6,199 nucleotides of DNA from an uncultured Marinilabiliaceae bacterium. Its GTDB lineage: Bacteria > Bacteroidota > Bacteroidia > Bacteroidales > Marinilabiliaceae. Below the pieces are notes generated by a model. The model saw only the letters and a program-made list of their open reading frames with translations, did not search any database and was not told where the DNA came from. Made by a program: the position numbers and the translations under genes. Shown piece after piece: positions 5,968 through 6,199 of the stretch (position 1 is its first letter; each line of letters starts with the position of its first letter). The stretch lies in NCBI GenBank assembly GCA_905235955.1, contig CAJONN010000114.1, positions 1-6,199 of the forward strand. Reading direction: 5' to 3'.

Positions 5968-6054
5968 TATGAAAAACTTATCTATTAGTTATGAAACTTA
6001 TTTCTTACAAGGGCAAAGATATATAGAGCTATGATATGCCAAAAAGTTTTTCAT
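5968..6054. repeat. ATGAAA(AA)CTT word repeated directly and inverted
   Basis: TATGAAAAACTTAT at 5968-5981 recurs as TATGAAACTTAT at 5990-6001, 22 bp apart (about two helical turns). The exact inverse AAGTTTTTCAT is at 6044-6054, so 5969-5979 and 6044-6054 make a perfect 11-bp inverted repeat. The words are AT-rich, so chance is a real possibility; operator-like sites are the alternative. Confidence 0.4.
6014..6043 (-). promoter_or_regulatory. Bacteroidota-type promoter-like site, minus strand
   Basis: Read on the minus strand, TTTG (complement of 6040-6043) is followed 18 nt later by TATCTTTG (complement of 6014-6021), a full match to the TAnnTTTG -7 element with near-usual spacing. This is a better match than the candidate in front of the ilv leader. 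Transcription would start near 6007 and run left, away from the beta-barrel gene and towards the hairpin at 5831-5866, which carries a U-rich tail in that orientation. No protein gene lies in its path, so a small RNA, or a chance match, are the options. Confidence 0.35.
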
Positions 6055-6133
6055 CAAAGGTCTGAAATAATTCAATCAACGCGCCCAACGGACTATAAGT
6101 TGCCTATTTTTATCAACGAAAATATCAACATTA

Positions 6134-6199
6134 TCAGAAGTTTACGAATGCACCAAACGAATATGTGCCGCCTATTTTGTCGCCATAGACAAACTCTTG
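6134..6199 (-). CDS. C-terminal end of an outer-membrane beta-barrel protein (partial)
   Basis: On the minus strand the frame entering from the right edge is open for 21 codons and ends with TGA (6134-6136) followed at once by an in-frame TAA. The tail ends GGTYSFGAFVNF: alternating aromatic/hydrophobic residues closing on a terminal Phe, which is the BAM-recognised last strand typical of Gram-negative outer-membrane barrels, including TonB-dependent receptors of Bacteroidota. A TonB-dependent receptor is a guess; any beta-barrel porin or transporter would fit, and 21 residues are too few to separate these. The gene is convergent with the ilv operon, 330 bp away. The start and most of the gene lie outside the window. 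Confidence 0.5.
   Translation of the reverse strand, partial: QEFVYGDKIGGTYSFGAFVNF

Larger units (their letters stand above)
5867..6133. other. AT-rich convergent spacer, no gene recognised
   Basis: This is the gap between the operon end and the incoming minus-strand gene. Features seen: a 7-bp hairpin TATAGCC / GGCTATA with tetraloop CGTT at 5900-5917; GGTTT / AAACC at 5942-5957; a related-word repeat at 5968-6054; and a minus-strand promoter-like site at 6014-6043. Frames here are short and resemble no known protein. No tRNA fold was recognised. Confidence 0.5.

Overview
The window looks like chromosomal DNA from a member of the Bacteroidota, probably order Bacteroidales. The dihydroxyacid dehydratase and acetolactate synthase read like Bacteroides/Prevotella-type sequences. 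The spacers are AT-rich, start codons mostly lack Shine-Dalgarno sites, promoter-like sites resemble the Bacteroidota pattern (TTTG ... TAnnTTTG), and an outer-membrane beta-barrel tail enters from the right edge. Genus cannot be fixed from this window.

Layout: 1-408 is a gene-free upstream region whose first ~200 bases are packed with degenerate GCTTCGCT / CGCTACGCT repeats and inverted repeats. A 21-codon leader peptide (409-474), too short for ordinary gene calling, has 13 Val/Leu/Ile codons. It is followed by mutually exclusive pause, antiterminator and terminator hairpins (437-552), i.e. a classical ribosome-stalling attenuator in front of the branched-chain amino acid operon. The operon is ilvD (587-2419), ilvB (2483-4174), an ilvN-like gene (4174-4881) and a BASS-family (bile acid:sodium symporter fold) membrane transporter (4878-5804). 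The last three genes overlap by 1 and 4 bp, so they are almost certainly co-translated. A perfect 13-bp hairpin lies between ilvD and ilvB. After the transporter come a strong hairpin (5831-5866), a gene-poor AT-rich spacer with a minus-strand promoter-like site, and the last 21 codons of a minus-strand gene (6134-6199) that looks like the C-terminus of an outer-membrane beta-barrel.

How it works together: IlvB with its IlvN regulatory subunit condenses pyruvate (or pyruvate plus 2-oxobutyrate) to acetohydroxy acids, and IlvD later makes the 2-oxo acid precursors of valine and isoleucine. The intermediate step (IlvC, ketol-acid reductoisomerase) is not in the window. Regulation appears two-tiered: transcription attenuation by charged Val/Leu/Ile tRNA supply, and valine feedback through the ACT domain of IlvN, whose effector-site residues look intact. 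The least ordinary points are a four-cysteine CxxCxxCxxC extension plus an in-frame duplicated linker on the N-terminus of IlvN, and a BASS-family transporter translationally coupled to the pathway, for which a 2-oxo-acid substrate is an attractive inference.
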